Positions 1 through 11,140 of a DNA stretch of 64,000 nucleotides are shown here, piece by piece. Under the pieces are notes generated by a model. The model had not been told where the DNA came from. It saw nothing but the letters and a program-made list of their open reading frames with translations, and did not search any database. A program made the translations under genes and the position numbers. The first letter of the stretch is position 1. Every line of letters starts with the position of its first letter. This stretch comes from Vombatus ursinus (lineage: Eukaryota; Chordata; Mammalia; Diprotodontia; Vombatidae). The stretch is taken from contig NW_020946557.1 in NCBI RefSeq assembly GCF_900497805.2, forward strand, positions 187,532-251,531, in the 5' to 3' direction.

Positions 1-1072
1 TCCTTGAAAGTTCCTAAAAAAGTATACACCACAAACTCTTTTGGTAACTTGCAGTACTTAAAAATGTAAGGGATTACTTAGCACATAAGAATTCCTTATG
101 CTTAACCTATATCACTGAGTTTAGGATGCTCTCACTTCATTGTTTCATTGAATGAAGGTCCCTTCAGGGCCTTGTTCACCCCTAAGAACTCACATAGCCT
201 TGGGAGCTGACTTGGCCTCCTGAGGCCTCATATCCCTCAATTTTACCTGTGCACTGCACACAGTAAGCACCTGACTTTTTAAAATTGAATTGAACTGGAT
301 GGAGCTGGGCCAGACTATACCTAATCTTCTAGCCCAGTTTTAAAACCAACAACCTTATGATTCAATGAGGGGGGAGCAAAGCTTGGTGTTAAGTAGAATA
401 AATCCTTGGGCTAGTGATCCCTAGTCTCTAATCATTTGCTGAAAAGGCACACAAATGAGATTCAGGGTCTCATGAGCAAGTTCCATTTCTCAAATCTCTC
501 ATGCTATCTACTATATCTCTAACTATCCATCCCTATATGAGGAAAGATGTCTATTCTAAGAGTGATTTGTACTTCTAAGCCTACAACAAATAAAAAACCA
601 AATAATTCCAAGGTAATTTTTAATTTAAATTATAAGAATAAAGAAGTGGTAGGACTGACATTAAATAATATTATGCTCATCTTTTATAAAATATCAAGTA
701 CTATTTTGTATATGTATAAATACACTGGATTCCAGTAAAGGACAATGATACATACATTTAGAGTTGAATTCATAAATTATTATTTCCACTGCAAGGAACA
801 AATTTATCTTTCAAAAAATCTATTCACTACACGTGTGAAATTCAGTGCTACAGTATAGGAAAAAAAAGAGCTCTTTTTTTGGGTGGCTATATTAAAGTTA
901 CTGCTGAGGTTAAGAGAGTCTTAGACTTCAGACTTATCCTGGCCCTTGCTGAGACACGACACCCAGGTCAAGCCTTGTATTTCTGTTTTTCATATAATTC
1001 AGCAATATCTGTACATGAGCTGTACATCAATTTAGTTATGGAAAATAATTTTTATTTACATGCCCAAATTAC
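1..1072. other. REV3L intron, partial; nothing recognised
   Basis: AT-rich intron sequence downstream of the last visible REV3L exon. I looked for the next expected exon on the minus strand and did not find it, and I recognise no repeat family here. Confidence 0.6.
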
Positions 1073-1181
1073 CTTGACGAAAGCCACTCCATTTGGTGAC
1101 ACTGTGATATCATGCCTAATTTGGTAAAGTAAATCTGGAGGCACTCTTAGAGATGTACAGCCAAATTTAAATTCATCAAAC
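1073..1181 (-). CDS. REV3L: REV3L exon, palm/fingers, last exon seen in window
   Basis: The exon is 109 bp (one base plus 36 codons) and encodes FDEFKFGCTSLRVPPDLLYQ then IRHDITVSPNGVAFVK after the split Lys. Human has YDEFKFGCTSLRVPPDLLYQVRHDIT at this place. The acceptor is TTTTTTCTAG and the donor is AAG|GTAATT. The next coding exon, expected to start PSVRKGVLPRM and carry the fingers and motif B, is not in positions 1-1072. Confidence 0.96.
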
Positions 1182-2330
1182 CTAGAAAAAAAAGTCAAAA
1201 CATAAAACAAGTGGACTCATATCACAATTATAATTGATAATTTAAAGGTTCTATTATTAATTCTACTAGAAATGCTTTTTCAATTGTATTCAAATACTAA
1301 TGCATTTTACCAGTGAGTACATATGAAAAGCTTACTAATAACAAAGGTTTTGAATATTTAAACTTTATTATTTGAAGCATTTCTCATGACCCATTTCTAG
1401 GATTAACGGGCAAAAATCTACACTGAAGTTCATACATTAAAAATGTTCAACTTCAACTCAATAAAAGATTGTGTTTTTTTCATAAATCATTAAAGACTCA
1501 TTTTATATAGAGAATCTGAAATACAAACTATACTTTTTCATATTAAATACTAAAACATTACATATAACTTCTTAAATGCCTTATTCTAGAATTTTCAAAT
1601 AAACTGGATAAAATGCCACTAATACTTCCACAGATGCTTTTTTTAAGGATAAAGATCATTACATAACAAAGCAGTAACTCTCAAATACATAATATCTGTA
1701 CTATTGAAAGAGACAATATTGCTTGGCAAATGAAGACAATATTTATGGATATTTTGAATGGTACAATTTGATTGGATTACAAATTTTATTTTAGAAGAAT
1801 TAATAGAGCTAACATAGTTAAATTTTTCTAAGTCTTAGAAGATATCTGATTAAAATAAAATCTAAGATTATGTTTAAAGTCAATAAGATCTAAGTTCTCT
1901 TACTTGGAGGGTGAAACTTTCAGTTTACCTTCCTGAGAGATAACAGTCCCTGTAGCTGAAATGACCATGTAGTAGTAATTTACATCAACTGTGGGACATT
2001 TTCACTTTAGTCTAAGTTGTGACTTCATCAACTGGAGAATTCCTGATGTGAAAATTCCCTCTACCTATACAAACTGATTAGTCATCTTTAATTTAAAGTC
2101 TTTGAAAGGTTAAGTGGCTTGTTCATGGTCATACAGCCAGGATGTATCAAAGGCAAGATTTGAACTCAAATCTTCAGTTGATAAGACAGACAAAACAAAT
2201 GGATTAGACTTCTTACAACCTACTAGTTTTGTATATAAAGAACAGTCATATCTTCAAGTATGAGGAATGTTCAGGGGAAGTCTATCAATTTTACCCACAT
2301 AGAAAATAATTTTAAGTAGAGTAAACTTAC
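1182..2330. other. REV3L intron (1149 bp)
   Basis: This is a short AT-rich intron between the motif A exon and the next exon. The only recognisable item is a MIR-like piece at about 2098-2178 (minus), identified by the run 'tggtcatacagccagga' followed by 'tttgaactcaaat'. The rest shows nothing recognisable. Confidence 0.6.
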
Positions 2331-2575
2331 TTTCCTAAGTTTTCCACATGTCCAAGACAGGTGGAAAAACAGTAGTTATATGCAATTACAATGGAAGGAT
2401 ATAAGGACTGGAAATCCAGTACAAGAACAGAGTTGCTGTAGAAACGAGATTCCGGTTCCATTATTAGGGGAATACTCTGTGGAGCTCTCATTTGGGCTCT
2501 CTGCTGAACACTGGGAGTCACAGGGATATAGTTCATTGGTTTAGCAATACGAAGCATCATTGATTCCACACGGTA
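2331..2575 (-). CDS. REV3L: REV3L exon with polymerase motif A
   Basis: The exon is 245 bp (81 codons plus two bases). It starts YRVESMMLRIAKPMNYIPVT and contains SNSVLVLDFQSLYPSIVIAY, the B-family motif A (DFxSLYPSI), whose Asp is one of the two catalytic metal ligands of the palm. It ends in FSTCLGHVENLG and a split Lys. The acceptor is CTTCCACAG and the donor is AAA|GTAAGT. The pattern shows an intact, functional polymerase active site at this point. Confidence 0.98.
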
Positions 2576-2649
2576 CTGTGGAAGGAAGAAAGCATTTAAA
2601 CACATTTTGTCACTCTGATTTAACAAACATTTGTCATATTCCATCCTTT

Positions 2650-3173
2650 AAGTAAACAACATTTGCTGAACACCTACTATGTAAATCAGTCAATCAACAA
2701 ATAATTATTAAGTACCTTCTTTGTAATAGGCCCTGCACTGGGTTCTGTGGACACAAGTACAAAGAATGAAACAATTTCTATTCACAAGAAACTTACCTCC
2801 TAATGGAGATAATAAGTACATAAAGAAATATACATAGCATAAAAGTAAAATGAATAGATACAAACATATGTAAAAATAATTAAATATAAGACAGTTTGGT
2901 AGGGCACTAAAAGTTGAGGAGGATCAGAAATGGCTTTATGTGAAAGGTCCCTGAACTGCGTCTTAAAGAAGAGAGGGACTCAGAGGTGAAATTAAGGAGT
3001 GAATGAATTACAGGTACACGGAGAAGGGAGATGGAGTGTTGTGAGTGAGGATTGAGAGGAAGCTAGTTTGGCTGGATTGCCAAGTGTAGTGGTAATGTTC
3101 AATGGGAGGGGCAAGGTAGTGTAGGACTTTAAAAGTAAACAGAAGAGCTAATGTTTTATCCCAGAGGCAATTT
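2650..3173 (+). mobile_element. Old LINE-type repeat (L3/CR1-like), fragment
   Basis: It begins with the widespread start 'cacctactatgtaaatcag...ggccctgcactgggttctg'. It continues through 'aaatggctttatgtgaaagg', 'gagatggagtgttgtgagtg' and 'ggctggattgcc' to 'ttttatcccagaggcaattt'. The same order of landmarks recurs at 6585-7275, 32213-32400 and 42428-42562, and the later part at 54190-55640. I recall this as an ancient L2/L3 (CR1-clade) family of mammals; the exact family name is uncertain. Confidence 0.55.
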
Positions 3174-3960
3174 GTCTTCCCAACTTCTCTTCTACTTCTC
3201 TTACTTGATTTTAAAAATTCTTTTTCAGTCCTTCCACGGCCTAAGACCAAATAATATTTTTCTTTGATACTTTGGATGCAGTAGCTTTATCTTTGTTATC
3301 TATTTCTAGTTGTGAGTTTTGATCTTCCTGTTGTCACCACAGTAATTTTTTTATAGTAAGAATTTTTTTCTATCATTTGCTCATTTTCCCAGTCTATTTC
3401 TGGACTCTTAACTCCATATCCAGAGTGCAGGGGGCACTGGCCTAAGCTTCAGGATTTTCATGTACCTGTTTTCAGAGATAATTCTGGGGACCTGTAAGTT
3501 TTTGGTTCTTCCAAGGGGGTATGATCTAGGAGAAGTGGGATTACTACTCTTCTGGGATGTGCTGTTGTCTGTGAGCAATCACACAGTCTTTTCTGCCCTA
3601 TAACTGTAATCAGGGTTCCTGCTCCCTGTGGCTGCAAGCTCTAGTGTGGTAGAGCTCCTTCTCACCTTGGAACTGCCACTTAAGACTGTGCCTCTATATG
3701 GTCACAGTATGGTCAATGTAACCAGTGCCAATGAAGGGACCACTGTAATCTCCTTCTGACCAGCTGTCAGACCTCCTTACCATCTGTGGGCTGAGAGCTC
3801 CGGAAGTATCCATTGCTGCTGGTGATTCAGTCCCAAGGCCTGCTCCTGGTTTGCTGGGGTCTAGCTTATGCTGACACGGCCTGCATGGACTGCGCTCCTC
3901 TCTCACCCCAGTGCAACAAATTTTTCCTGCTAACCACGTAAGTGGTCTTGGGCTAGAAAA
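3174..3960 (-). mobile_element. L1/HAL1-type 5' region and ORF1 start, antisense
   Basis: On the minus strand a decayed reading begins with Met-Ser-Lys, then Lys-rich residues, Ser-Tyr-Tyr, and later 'aagctactgcatccaaagt'. This is the same layout as the ORF1 start of the element at 19031 (MSKKKRTIDSYYAKSEDQG). It is followed by a coil segment (EFLKSSKRSRREVGK). GC-richer 5'UTR-like sequence lies on the right side. Several breaks are present. The assignment is inference from ORF1 resemblance. Confidence 0.45.
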
Positions 3961-4394
3961 TTATTTCACCCTGTCCTTTTGTGGGTTCTGCTGTTCCACA
4001 TTTTGTTTTGAAACATTATTTTAAAGGTATTTGGAGGAGAATTTGCTATTTTGATTTCTTAAAAGGATATTTATGTTGTTATCAAAACTTTAAAATGCAT
4101 AAATAAATGGGAAAAAAAGTAAAATTCACAATGTTGCAATTTTCTCATCACTTTTGGCTCAGGTGTTTCCAGGCCACTAGTGGTTCAGTCACATGTGACA
4201 CTGAAGGTTTATTCATAATCCCCTATTCACATGAATTAGTTGTGGTAACTTTAAAAACAGCCTATAGGATTTAGGACGGACATAAAATTACCAAATTTGG
4301 TTCACCAGGTAATCAATCTAGATGAAAAATTTCTAGTATAAATTTTCTTTGTGTAATTTTACAAGTTAATAATCAAGTCATCTTAACGAAATTT

Positions 4395-4475
4395 CGTGCT
4401 GAGTACAATGCTTAACACATAGCAGACACTTAATAAATGCTTATTAACTTCACTTAATAAAATAAATGCTTGTTG
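4395..4475 (+). mobile_element. L2-type 3' tail fragment
   Basis: It contains 'caatgcttaacacatagcag' followed by 'acttaataaatgcttatt', the typical end of L2 elements (last-exon-like 'gcacatagtaggtgcttaataaatg'). Confidence 0.5.
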
Positions 4476-4553
4476 ACTTTTTAAAAAGGAGGAAATAAAA
4501 TATTTAATGAGGTATACATATCTAAAAAGTTTACAGACATTTTTTCATCTTAC

Positions 4554-4695
4554 CTGTGAGCCCCTGGTCAGAACATGTAAGAACTGAATCCCAAAAAGCC
4601 TGGCCATTTCACTGGTTTTCCCAATCAGATCCAGCTGTTCTAACATCTGGAGATTTCCACGGACACGGCTAACATAATGATCAACCATTTTCCAT
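4554..4695 (-). CDS. REV3L: REV3L exon linking exonuclease-like and polymerase domains
   Basis: The exon is 142 bp (one base plus 47 codons) and encodes WKMVDHYVSRVRGNLQMLEQ, LDLIGKTSEMARLFGIQFLH and VLTRGSQ. The helix WKMVDHYVSRVRGN aligns with the POLD1 ExoIII segment (YCLKDAY) but lacks the Tyr-x3-Asp ligand pair, so all three Exo motifs are degenerate in this gene. The acceptor is TTCAACAG and the donor is CAG|GTAAGA. Confidence 0.97.
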
Positions 4696-4984
4696 CTGTT
4701 GAAGAAAGCAACGTTATGAACATCAGTGACTCTGGAAGATTTTGGTCACGTGAAATATTTTCATTTTGTAAAAAAGTGTATTTTCAAAGCTATAGTTTGT
4801 GTCAATTATTTGGGACAAGTGATGATTTGGATATGGTTATTTTGTGATAGTAATACTGTGGTAGCAGTAATACAGTGGTAGAACTGACTGGTTTACTCAG
4901 AATGTCTGACTTTGACCAGATGAAACCAGAATAAAATGACTTTTGGTTATATGTCACCTCAGCATGAGACTTCATGCCATTCAA

Positions 4985-6270
4985 ATGTATTTCACTGCTC
5001 TCTGTTGTGCTTTTAATTCTATCATTTTTAAGAATAGCAATTACTCCATATCAACTTGTAAAAGTTTTAAAAAAATTTTTAAAGAACACATTTCAATGTG
5101 TTAACAATACTACAGAGGTTGCTGGTCTGGGAAGGACAAGTGTTTCCAGGATTATTGAAGTCCACAATGAAATGAGATCAGTCAAGCTAAAGTGCAAAGG
5201 AAATGCAGTTGAAACAAATCAAAAAAATGTCAAGAACTGAGGAACTGTTGCTGTAAAACAGCCTAATCTCCATAGATCTGGAATCCCTAGAAAAGCAAAG
5301 ACTTTTAAATGGAACTGGCCTCTGAAGGGGTTGTTACTGAACCCTCTACATCAGTGGTATAAATAGAAACTCAATCAGAAATGTTCATTATGAGCCACAT
5401 ATCAAGTTAGAAAATCACAAATTAACATTATCAATGTTGGACTGTATTTTTATTAATTTTGTTAAACCTCTCGCAATTACATTTTAATCTGCTTGAAACA
5501 CTTGGGACTTTTCTGGCCCAGAGTTTAACACCTCTGCTGTACAATATGGTAGAGGTTTCCTGAAGTTGGAAGAACACTAAGAATACCATTTAAAAAATGT
5601 TTCTAATTTTTGTTATGGAGAAAACAAAAATTCACAAAACTCTTGTTATGCATGGCAAGATAATAAAAAGACAGGAGGACTCGTTTTAGGAAAAGGCAAT
5701 TTTTAATATCAAATAGTAACATTAAAACTGTTGTCAGAAGAAGTCCAAGTGAGCCAATAAGACAGAGGCACTGCCATTAAGCAGTAAAAAATCCACTCAA
5801 AAAAAAAATTAGGGGTAGGTAGATTTTTTTCTTAGAGTGAACTTGGAATTCTTATCCCTCTGAGGGAGTGAACTCCAATAAATACACTGAAATACAAATT
5901 TCCAAATAGGGACATAATACTACAACATGACCATGACCTTTCACCATGCATGTCATCAAAGGTTAAGAAATTTATCCAAGAGATGGAGATAAATAGATTG
6001 AAATGTCCTAGGAATTCATCTGATTTAAACCCCATTGGAAACCTTTCAATCAAGGCTAGACTTGGAAATCAACCATATGTCAAAGGTATGGTAAATGTCC
6101 ACTGTGATAAAGATGTGGCTGCACTTCTATGTGAGTTCTATGAAAGGAAAAAAAAAATGCAAACCCTGAAAAAGAACATTAATTATAGGCTGTGCTTAAA
6201 GTTTTATTTAAGTCAGATTTGGGGGAAAAAAGTGTCACTGAAGTTCATGCTACTAAGTACTGTATGAGGT
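4985..6270 (+). mobile_element. Tc1/mariner DNA transposon fossil
   Basis: Two separate coding remnants lie in the same orientation. Around 5090-5240 there is a helix-turn-helix-like stretch (AGLGRTSVSRIIEVHNEM), typical of the N-terminal DNA-binding part of a transposase. Around 5950-6140 there is FIQEMEINRLKCPRNSSDLN followed by Pro-Ile-Gly-Asn-Leu, matching the Tc1-family signature W-P-x-x-S-P-D-L-N-P-I-E-N-L near the third catalytic acidic residue. The expected final Asp/Glu is Gly here (PIGN). The middle portion is not recognisable and stops interrupt the frame, so it is dead. Terminal inverted repeats were not located. It lies in a REV3L intron. Confidence 0.6.
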
Positions 6271-6584
6271 ATAAAATATTCCTGTATCATTGCTATTTGA
6301 TTATATTAATTCAGCTGCAGCCTTGGTTAGTTTCATTGCATTGAGAATATCTTTTTCTAAATAGACTCAACCTGAGTAAATCAGAAGATGTTTGGTTTTA
6401 GACTTACAGACAACTAGAACTACATATCTTACTTAAAAAAAAGTAATATGGGAAAACTTGAAAATTTCAGGGTGGTTACTATTCTTTTATACATCTCAAC
6501 CTTTAAGAATGAACAGGAAGATTTTCAGAGATAGCAACATGCCAAGGGAAAGACAAAAATTCAACCACCAAATTTAACTACTGT

Positions 6585-6645
6585 GTTAGGTGCAAGGCCC
6601 TGGTTTGTCAAGTAGCCCTTGTTTTATGTTGTATCTGGGGAGACA

Positions 6646-6678
<33 letters not shown>

Positions 6679-7275
6679 TGTGTGTGTGTTTATGTACCAA
6701 ATCTGCATATACAAGAGAATTTCAAGTTGAGGGAAGCACTAGAAGATAAGGCGAGCAGGAAAGACCTTATGTAGGAGGGCATGTAAGCAGAACTCTGAAG
6801 GAAATGACGGGTTCTAAGAGGGAGGAAAGAATGTATCCAGACTGGGGGAACAGCTGGTACAAAGGCATGGTGATGGGAACTAGAATAGTGCTGTGAGGAA
6901 CATTTAAGAGGCCAGTTTACAGTTGATTGTAGAGTGGGCATGAAGGGGACTAATGTGTAATATATCTGGGAAGGTAGGTTGATGAACCAGGTTTTGTAGG
7001 GTTTTTAATACCCCAAAGAGGAGGTTTTATCCTAGAAGTAACTGGGAGCCACAGATCATTTTTGAGCAGGAGAAATGACATGACCAGATCTGTGCCTAAA
7101 GACTATAGGTTTTTGGTAGCTGTGTAGGATAGCCTATAGAGGTGAGAGATGAGGAAGTAAGACCAATTAGGAGCTACTGCTATGGTCCAGGTAAGTAGCA
7201 ACGAGGGTCTGAACCACAGTGCTGGCTATTTGAATAGAGAGAGAAAGGAGAGATGCAAGGTAGAATACAACTGCC
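6585..7275 (+). mobile_element. Old LINE-type repeat (L3/CR1-like)
   Basis: Landmarks run in order: 'gtgttaggtgcaaggccct', 'ctctgaaggaaatgacggg', 'acaaaggcatggtgatggg', 'aggttttatcctagaagtaa', 'tgggagccacagatcatttt', 'gacatgaccagatctgtg' and 'gaccaattaggagctactgc'. The same landmark series as 2650-3173 but longer. A GT microsatellite has grown inside it at 6647-6689. Confidence 0.55.
6647..6689 (+). repeat. (GT)n microsatellite
   Basis: About 20 GT units, with one GA interruption, lying inside the old LINE-type repeat. Confidence 0.95.
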
Positions 7276-7613
7276 CAGTCTGGCCTCAAAATAACCCTAT
7301 CACTGGAATCTATAGTCTTAGAATTTTAAAATTGTAATAGATATTAGAAATCATCTGGTACAATTGACTCATTTTACCAATGAACAAAATAAGACCTTGA
7401 GAACTGAAATGATCTGATAAAAAATAAAAAGTGATGGAACCTAGACTGGAATCTGTACACTAAAGTTATTTAAATCTGTAATTTAAAAAATGTTATTGGT
7501 CTATTGTGTTCTTTTACATAACCAACATTTCTTCTAGTGTCCCTTTCCTCCCACCCCCTCCCCTAAGAACTTTCCCATATAACAAGTATTTTTCTTTCTT
7601 TAAAAAAATTGGA

Positions 7614-7762
7614 GGCGCAGCTAGGTGGCATAGTGGATAGAGCATCGGCCTTGGAGTCAAGAGGACCTGAGTTCAAATCCAGCCTCAGACACATAATACT
7701 TCCTAGCTGTGTGACTCTGGGCAAGTCACTTAACCCCAACTGCCTCACTAAAAAAAAAAAAA
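7614..7762 (+). mobile_element. MAR1/WSINE1-type tRNA-derived SINE
   Basis: Body 'gcagctaggtggcatagtgg' through 'gagttcaaatccagcctcag' and 'gggcaagtcacttaacccc' with a long A tail. A-box-like and B-box-like Pol III promoter motifs are visible (ggtggcatagtgg; gagttcaaatcc). Flanking copies of 'aaaaaaattgga' at 7602-7613 and 7763-7774 are a likely target-site duplication, though overlap with the A tail makes the length uncertain. Confidence 0.9.
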
Positions 7763-8324
7763 AAAAAAATTGGAAAGAAATCAGTAAAACCCATGGTTAC
7801 TTCAAAAGAAACCTGAACATACATATAATGTTTGAATATTTAAATTGCATGAATTTAAAAAAACCTCATATCCCTGATAAAAAGGTAAAGGACATGAGAT
7901 TATGGATCAAACGTTATGAGAAACAGACATAGGAATTAATAATCCATACTCTTTTTAAAAGAAATTTATTCAATATGTTTTCTTAGGTAAGTGACTTATT
8001 TAAAAGAGTCAATGAACATAGATGTTTAAAAAAAAAAAGGTTAGCTTACTATGTACTAATATATGCCAGTTGAGTAAATGCTCCTTGAGGACAGGGAATC
8101 TTTGTTGTTATTGTCATAGTATAAAATACAAAATCCTCTGGTATTTAAAGCCCAACACAATTTGGCTCCAACACATCTTTCTAGGCAAATTTCATATTAC
8201 TTCCTCTAATGAACGCTGTGTTTCAGTCAAACTGGTCTCTTCCTACTACTGACTGCTTCATTTTTAGGCAAAAAGAAAAGAAAAAAAGCCAACATTTATA
8301 GTTTCCTGTATATGATATTCATTC

Positions 8325-8600
8325 TCCTGCTCTTCTGCACAAGGGTTCTTGTTGACCATACTTAGAATGTGCTCCCTCTTAGTCTTTGTTTCTAGAAGTT
8401 CCTAGCTTCCCCATTCTCAGTCTAAGTACCATTTCCTGTACCTTTCCTGATTTGCTGAGTTGTTGGATTTTCCCACCTCTTCACTCGAAATTATGTTGTA
8501 TTTATTTTAAAATATTTTAAATTTATTTACTTCATTATATATTGCTCCCCCCAAAAATGTAAATTCTGTGCTGGGCACATAGCTTGACGGATTGAATTAA
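8325..8600 (+). mobile_element. L2-type 3' end fragment
   Basis: It contains the L2-style run of 'tctcagtctaagtaccattt', 'cctttcctgatttgctgag', 'tatttattttaaaat' and 'aaattctgtgctgggcacat'. A second copy at about 10035-10320 belongs to the tandem duplication and is not an independent insertion. Confidence 0.5.
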
Positions 8601-8690
8601 AACACCAGATTGGCTACAGTGTGAAATTTATCATCATACAATTTTTTTTTTGGCCATGGCAACTGTTGATGACCATCAAGCATTTACTTA

Positions 8691-8733
8691 GTGATGGATG
8701 AATGAATGGATGGATGGATGGATGGATGGATGG
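8691..8733 (+). repeat. (GGAT)n microsatellite
   Basis: About ten GGAT-type units. The equivalent place in copy 2 of the duplication (about 10420-10437) has only 2-3 units, so the tract expanded or contracted after the duplication. Confidence 0.9.
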
Positions 8734-9692
8734 AGTACCCAAACTGATGAAAATTAAGGATCCATAAAGTATATATGTTACTTAAGCTCATTATAAAATC
8801 TCCTTGCTCAGAGGAACTGGTACATTTTACTTGAAGACAACCCAATAAAGACCATCCTTGAACTTACAAATGACCCATATGCTACAAATGACTGTTACAG
8901 CCCTTGCCAGTCTTCCTCCATTTCCTCTCTTTGGTAACACCTTCAGGCAACTTGCTACCATAAAAATGAGAGCTTTTGTAAAATTTTACACGTTTTGGAG
9001 AACCTTTCAGTTCAGAAATGGAGAAAGAGCAGAAATCAAGGAAAAAATAACTTAGGGACAGTCTGCCTATGAAGTTGCCATGCAATCTAAAAAAGTTTTT
9101 GCTCCCATGGCCTACAACTCAGGCCAGTTGCACTAACTCTACAAATTCAGCCAGATTACAAGTTTTGTTAGCTTTTGTGGGCTAGTCAAGGAACATTTGT
9201 AACAATAGTTCTATATAAAAATCATCCTGAATTTCAAACAATTTGACTTGTTAAAAAATTTTAGAATACAAACCCATTTAGAAGTTGAGGACCACCTCGA
9301 TGTATGGTCACAAAAAAATACTGGAAAAAACTCAGTAAAACCCATGGATACTTCAAAAAAAAAACCACCAAAAACATGAATATATATATAATGTTTAAAT
9401 ATTTAAATTACACAAATTTTAAAAACCTCATATCCCTGATAAAAAGGTAAGGGACATGAGATTAAGGATCAAACATGAGAAAAAGAACTAGGAAGTCACA
9501 ATCCATACTGTTTGTTTTTTTTTATTTACTCAATGTGTTTTTTGGGTGACTTATTTAAAAGAGTCAATGAACATATGTGCTAAAAAAAAAAAAAGGTTAG
9601 CTTATTATATACCAACATATTCCAGTTCAGTAAATGCTCCTTGAAGACAGGGAAACTTTGCTGTCGGATAAAATACAAAATCCTCTGGTATT

Positions 9693-9847
9693 ATGGCAGC
9701 TAGGTGGCGCAGTGGATACAGCTCCGGCCTTGAAGTCAGGAGGACCTGAGCTCAAATCCGGTCTCAAACACACAACACACGACACGTACTAGCTGTGTGA
9801 CTCTGGGCAAGTCACTTAACCTCAACTGCCTAGCAAAAATTAAAAAA
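9693..9847 (+). mobile_element. MAR1/WSINE1-type SINE with 16-bp target-site duplication
   Basis: The body runs from 'atggcagctaggtggcgcag' through 'gggcaagtcacttaacctc' to an A-rich tail. The exact 16-bp repeat 'aaaatcctctggtatt' flanks it at 9677-9692 and 9848-9863. It interrupts copy 2 of the tandem duplication and is absent from the equivalent place in copy 1 (about 8131-8146), so it inserted after the duplication. Confidence 0.95.
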
Positions 9848-10913
9848 AAAATCCTCTGGTATTTAAAGCCCAACACAATTTGGCTCCAACACATCTTTCT
9901 AGGCAAATTTCATACTACTTTCTCTAATGAACTCTGGATTTCAGCCAAACTGGTTCATTCCCACTATTGACTGCTTCATTTTTAGGCAAAAAGAAAAGAA
10001 AAAAAAGCCAACATTTGTAATTTCTTGTACATGGTATTCAATCTCCTGCCCTTTGGCATAAGGGGTCTTGTTGCCCATGTTTAGAATGCGCTCCCTCCTA
10101 GTCTTTGTTTGTTGAAGTTCCTAGCCTCCCCCTTCAAGTCTCAGTCCAAGTACCACTTCCTATAACAGCCCTTTCCTGATTTGCTTGGTTGTTGGATTTT
10201 TCCACCTCTTCACTCAAAATGATGTTTTACTTATTTTAAAATATTTAAAATTTACCTATTTGATTATATATTGCTCCCCTCAAAGAATCCAAATTCTGTG
10301 CTAGACACATAGCTTGATGGATTGAATTAAAACACCAGACTGGCTGAAGTGTGAATTTTTTCATCGTACAATTTTTTTTTTTTTTGGCCATAGCAACTCT
10401 TGATGACCATCTAGCATTTATTAGATGGATGAATGGAGTACCCAAACTGACAAAAATTAAGGATCCATAAAGTACATACGTTACCCAAGCTCACTGCAAA
10501 ATCTCCTTGCTCAGAGGAACAGTTATACTTTACTTAAAGAAAACCCAATAAAGACCATCCTTGAACTTATAAGTGACTGTTATAGCCCTTGCCAGTCCCC
10601 CTCCATTTCTTCTCTTTGGTGATACCTTCAGGCAACTTACTACTATAAAAATGGGAGCTTTTGTAAAAAACTTCCACGTTTTAGAGAACCTTTGGGTTCA
10701 GAAATGGAGAAAGAGCAGAAATCAAGGAAAAATAACTTAGGGACAGTCTACCTATGAGTTGCCATGCAATCTAAAAAAGTCTTTGCTCCCATGGCCTAGA
10801 ACTCAGGCCAGTTGCAATAATTCTACAAATTCAGCCAGATTACAAGTTTTGTTAGCTTCTGTGGGCCAGTGAAGGAATATCTGTCACAATAGTTATATGT
10901 AAAAATCATCCTG

Positions 10914-11041
10914 GAAAAAAAAATAATCCTGGGTATTCTAGCAAGATGGCGAAGTAAAAGCAGTGACTTGCTTGAGCTCTCCCCCAAACCCTTCCAAATA
11001 CCTGTAAAAAAAAAAAGGCTCCGAACAAATTCTAAAGCAAT
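10914..11041 (+). mobile_element. Short insert with L1 5'-end-like sequence
   Basis: The insert carries 'gcaagatggcgaagtaaaag' and 'cttgagctctcccccaaac', which resemble the 5' start of marsupial L1-type elements. It is flanked by 10-bp repeats 'aatcatcctg' at 10904-10913 and 11042-11051. Copy 1 of the duplication has an uninterrupted site (9224-9233). It carries the 5' end and no recognisable 3' end, which is unusual for target-primed insertion. Confidence 0.6.
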
Positions 11042-11140
11042 AATCATCCTGAATTTTAAACAATTTGACTTATTGAAAAAACTTAGAACATAGACATTTA
11101 GAAGTTGAGTACTGCCTGTATACAGATTCACAAAAAGACA

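Larger units (their letters stand above)
7775..9315 (+). repeat. Tandem duplication of intron segment, copy 1
   Basis: This segment is repeated in the same order and orientation at 9316-11140. Shared landmarks include 'tcagtaaaacccatgg', 'tcatatccctgataaaaagg', 'gagtcaatgaacata', 'atttggctccaacacatctt', 'ggccatggcaactgttgatg', 'cagaggaactgg', 'ttgccagtcttcctcc', 'aattcagccagattacaag' and 'caatttgacttgtt'. Copy 1 lacks the two insertions found in copy 2. It contains an L2-type 3' region at about 8325-8600 and a (GGAT)n tract. Confidence 0.9.
9316..11140 (+). repeat. Tandem duplication of intron segment, copy 2
   Basis: This is the second copy of 7775-9315, longer because of two later insertions: a SINE at 9693-9847 and a 128-bp L1 5'-end-like piece at 10914-11041. 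Point differences and small indels are frequent, so the duplication is old, but the order of landmarks is complete. The end is placed where copy 1 reads 'gaagttgaggaccacctcg' and copy 2 reads 'gaagttgagtactgcctgt'. Confidence 0.9.

Noticed and set aside
1-1072. Search for the next REV3L exon (PSVRKGVLPRM...)
   Set aside because: No minus-strand match was found, so that exon lies left of the window.
7614-7762. tRNA gene suggested by A- and B-box-like motifs
   Set aside because: The motifs belong to a tRNA-derived SINE repeated many times in the window; no cloverleaf with a proper anticodon arm was seen.
8691-8733. Short direct repeats as a possible CRISPR-like or regulatory array
   Set aside because: A simple (GGAT)n microsatellite in a vertebrate intron.
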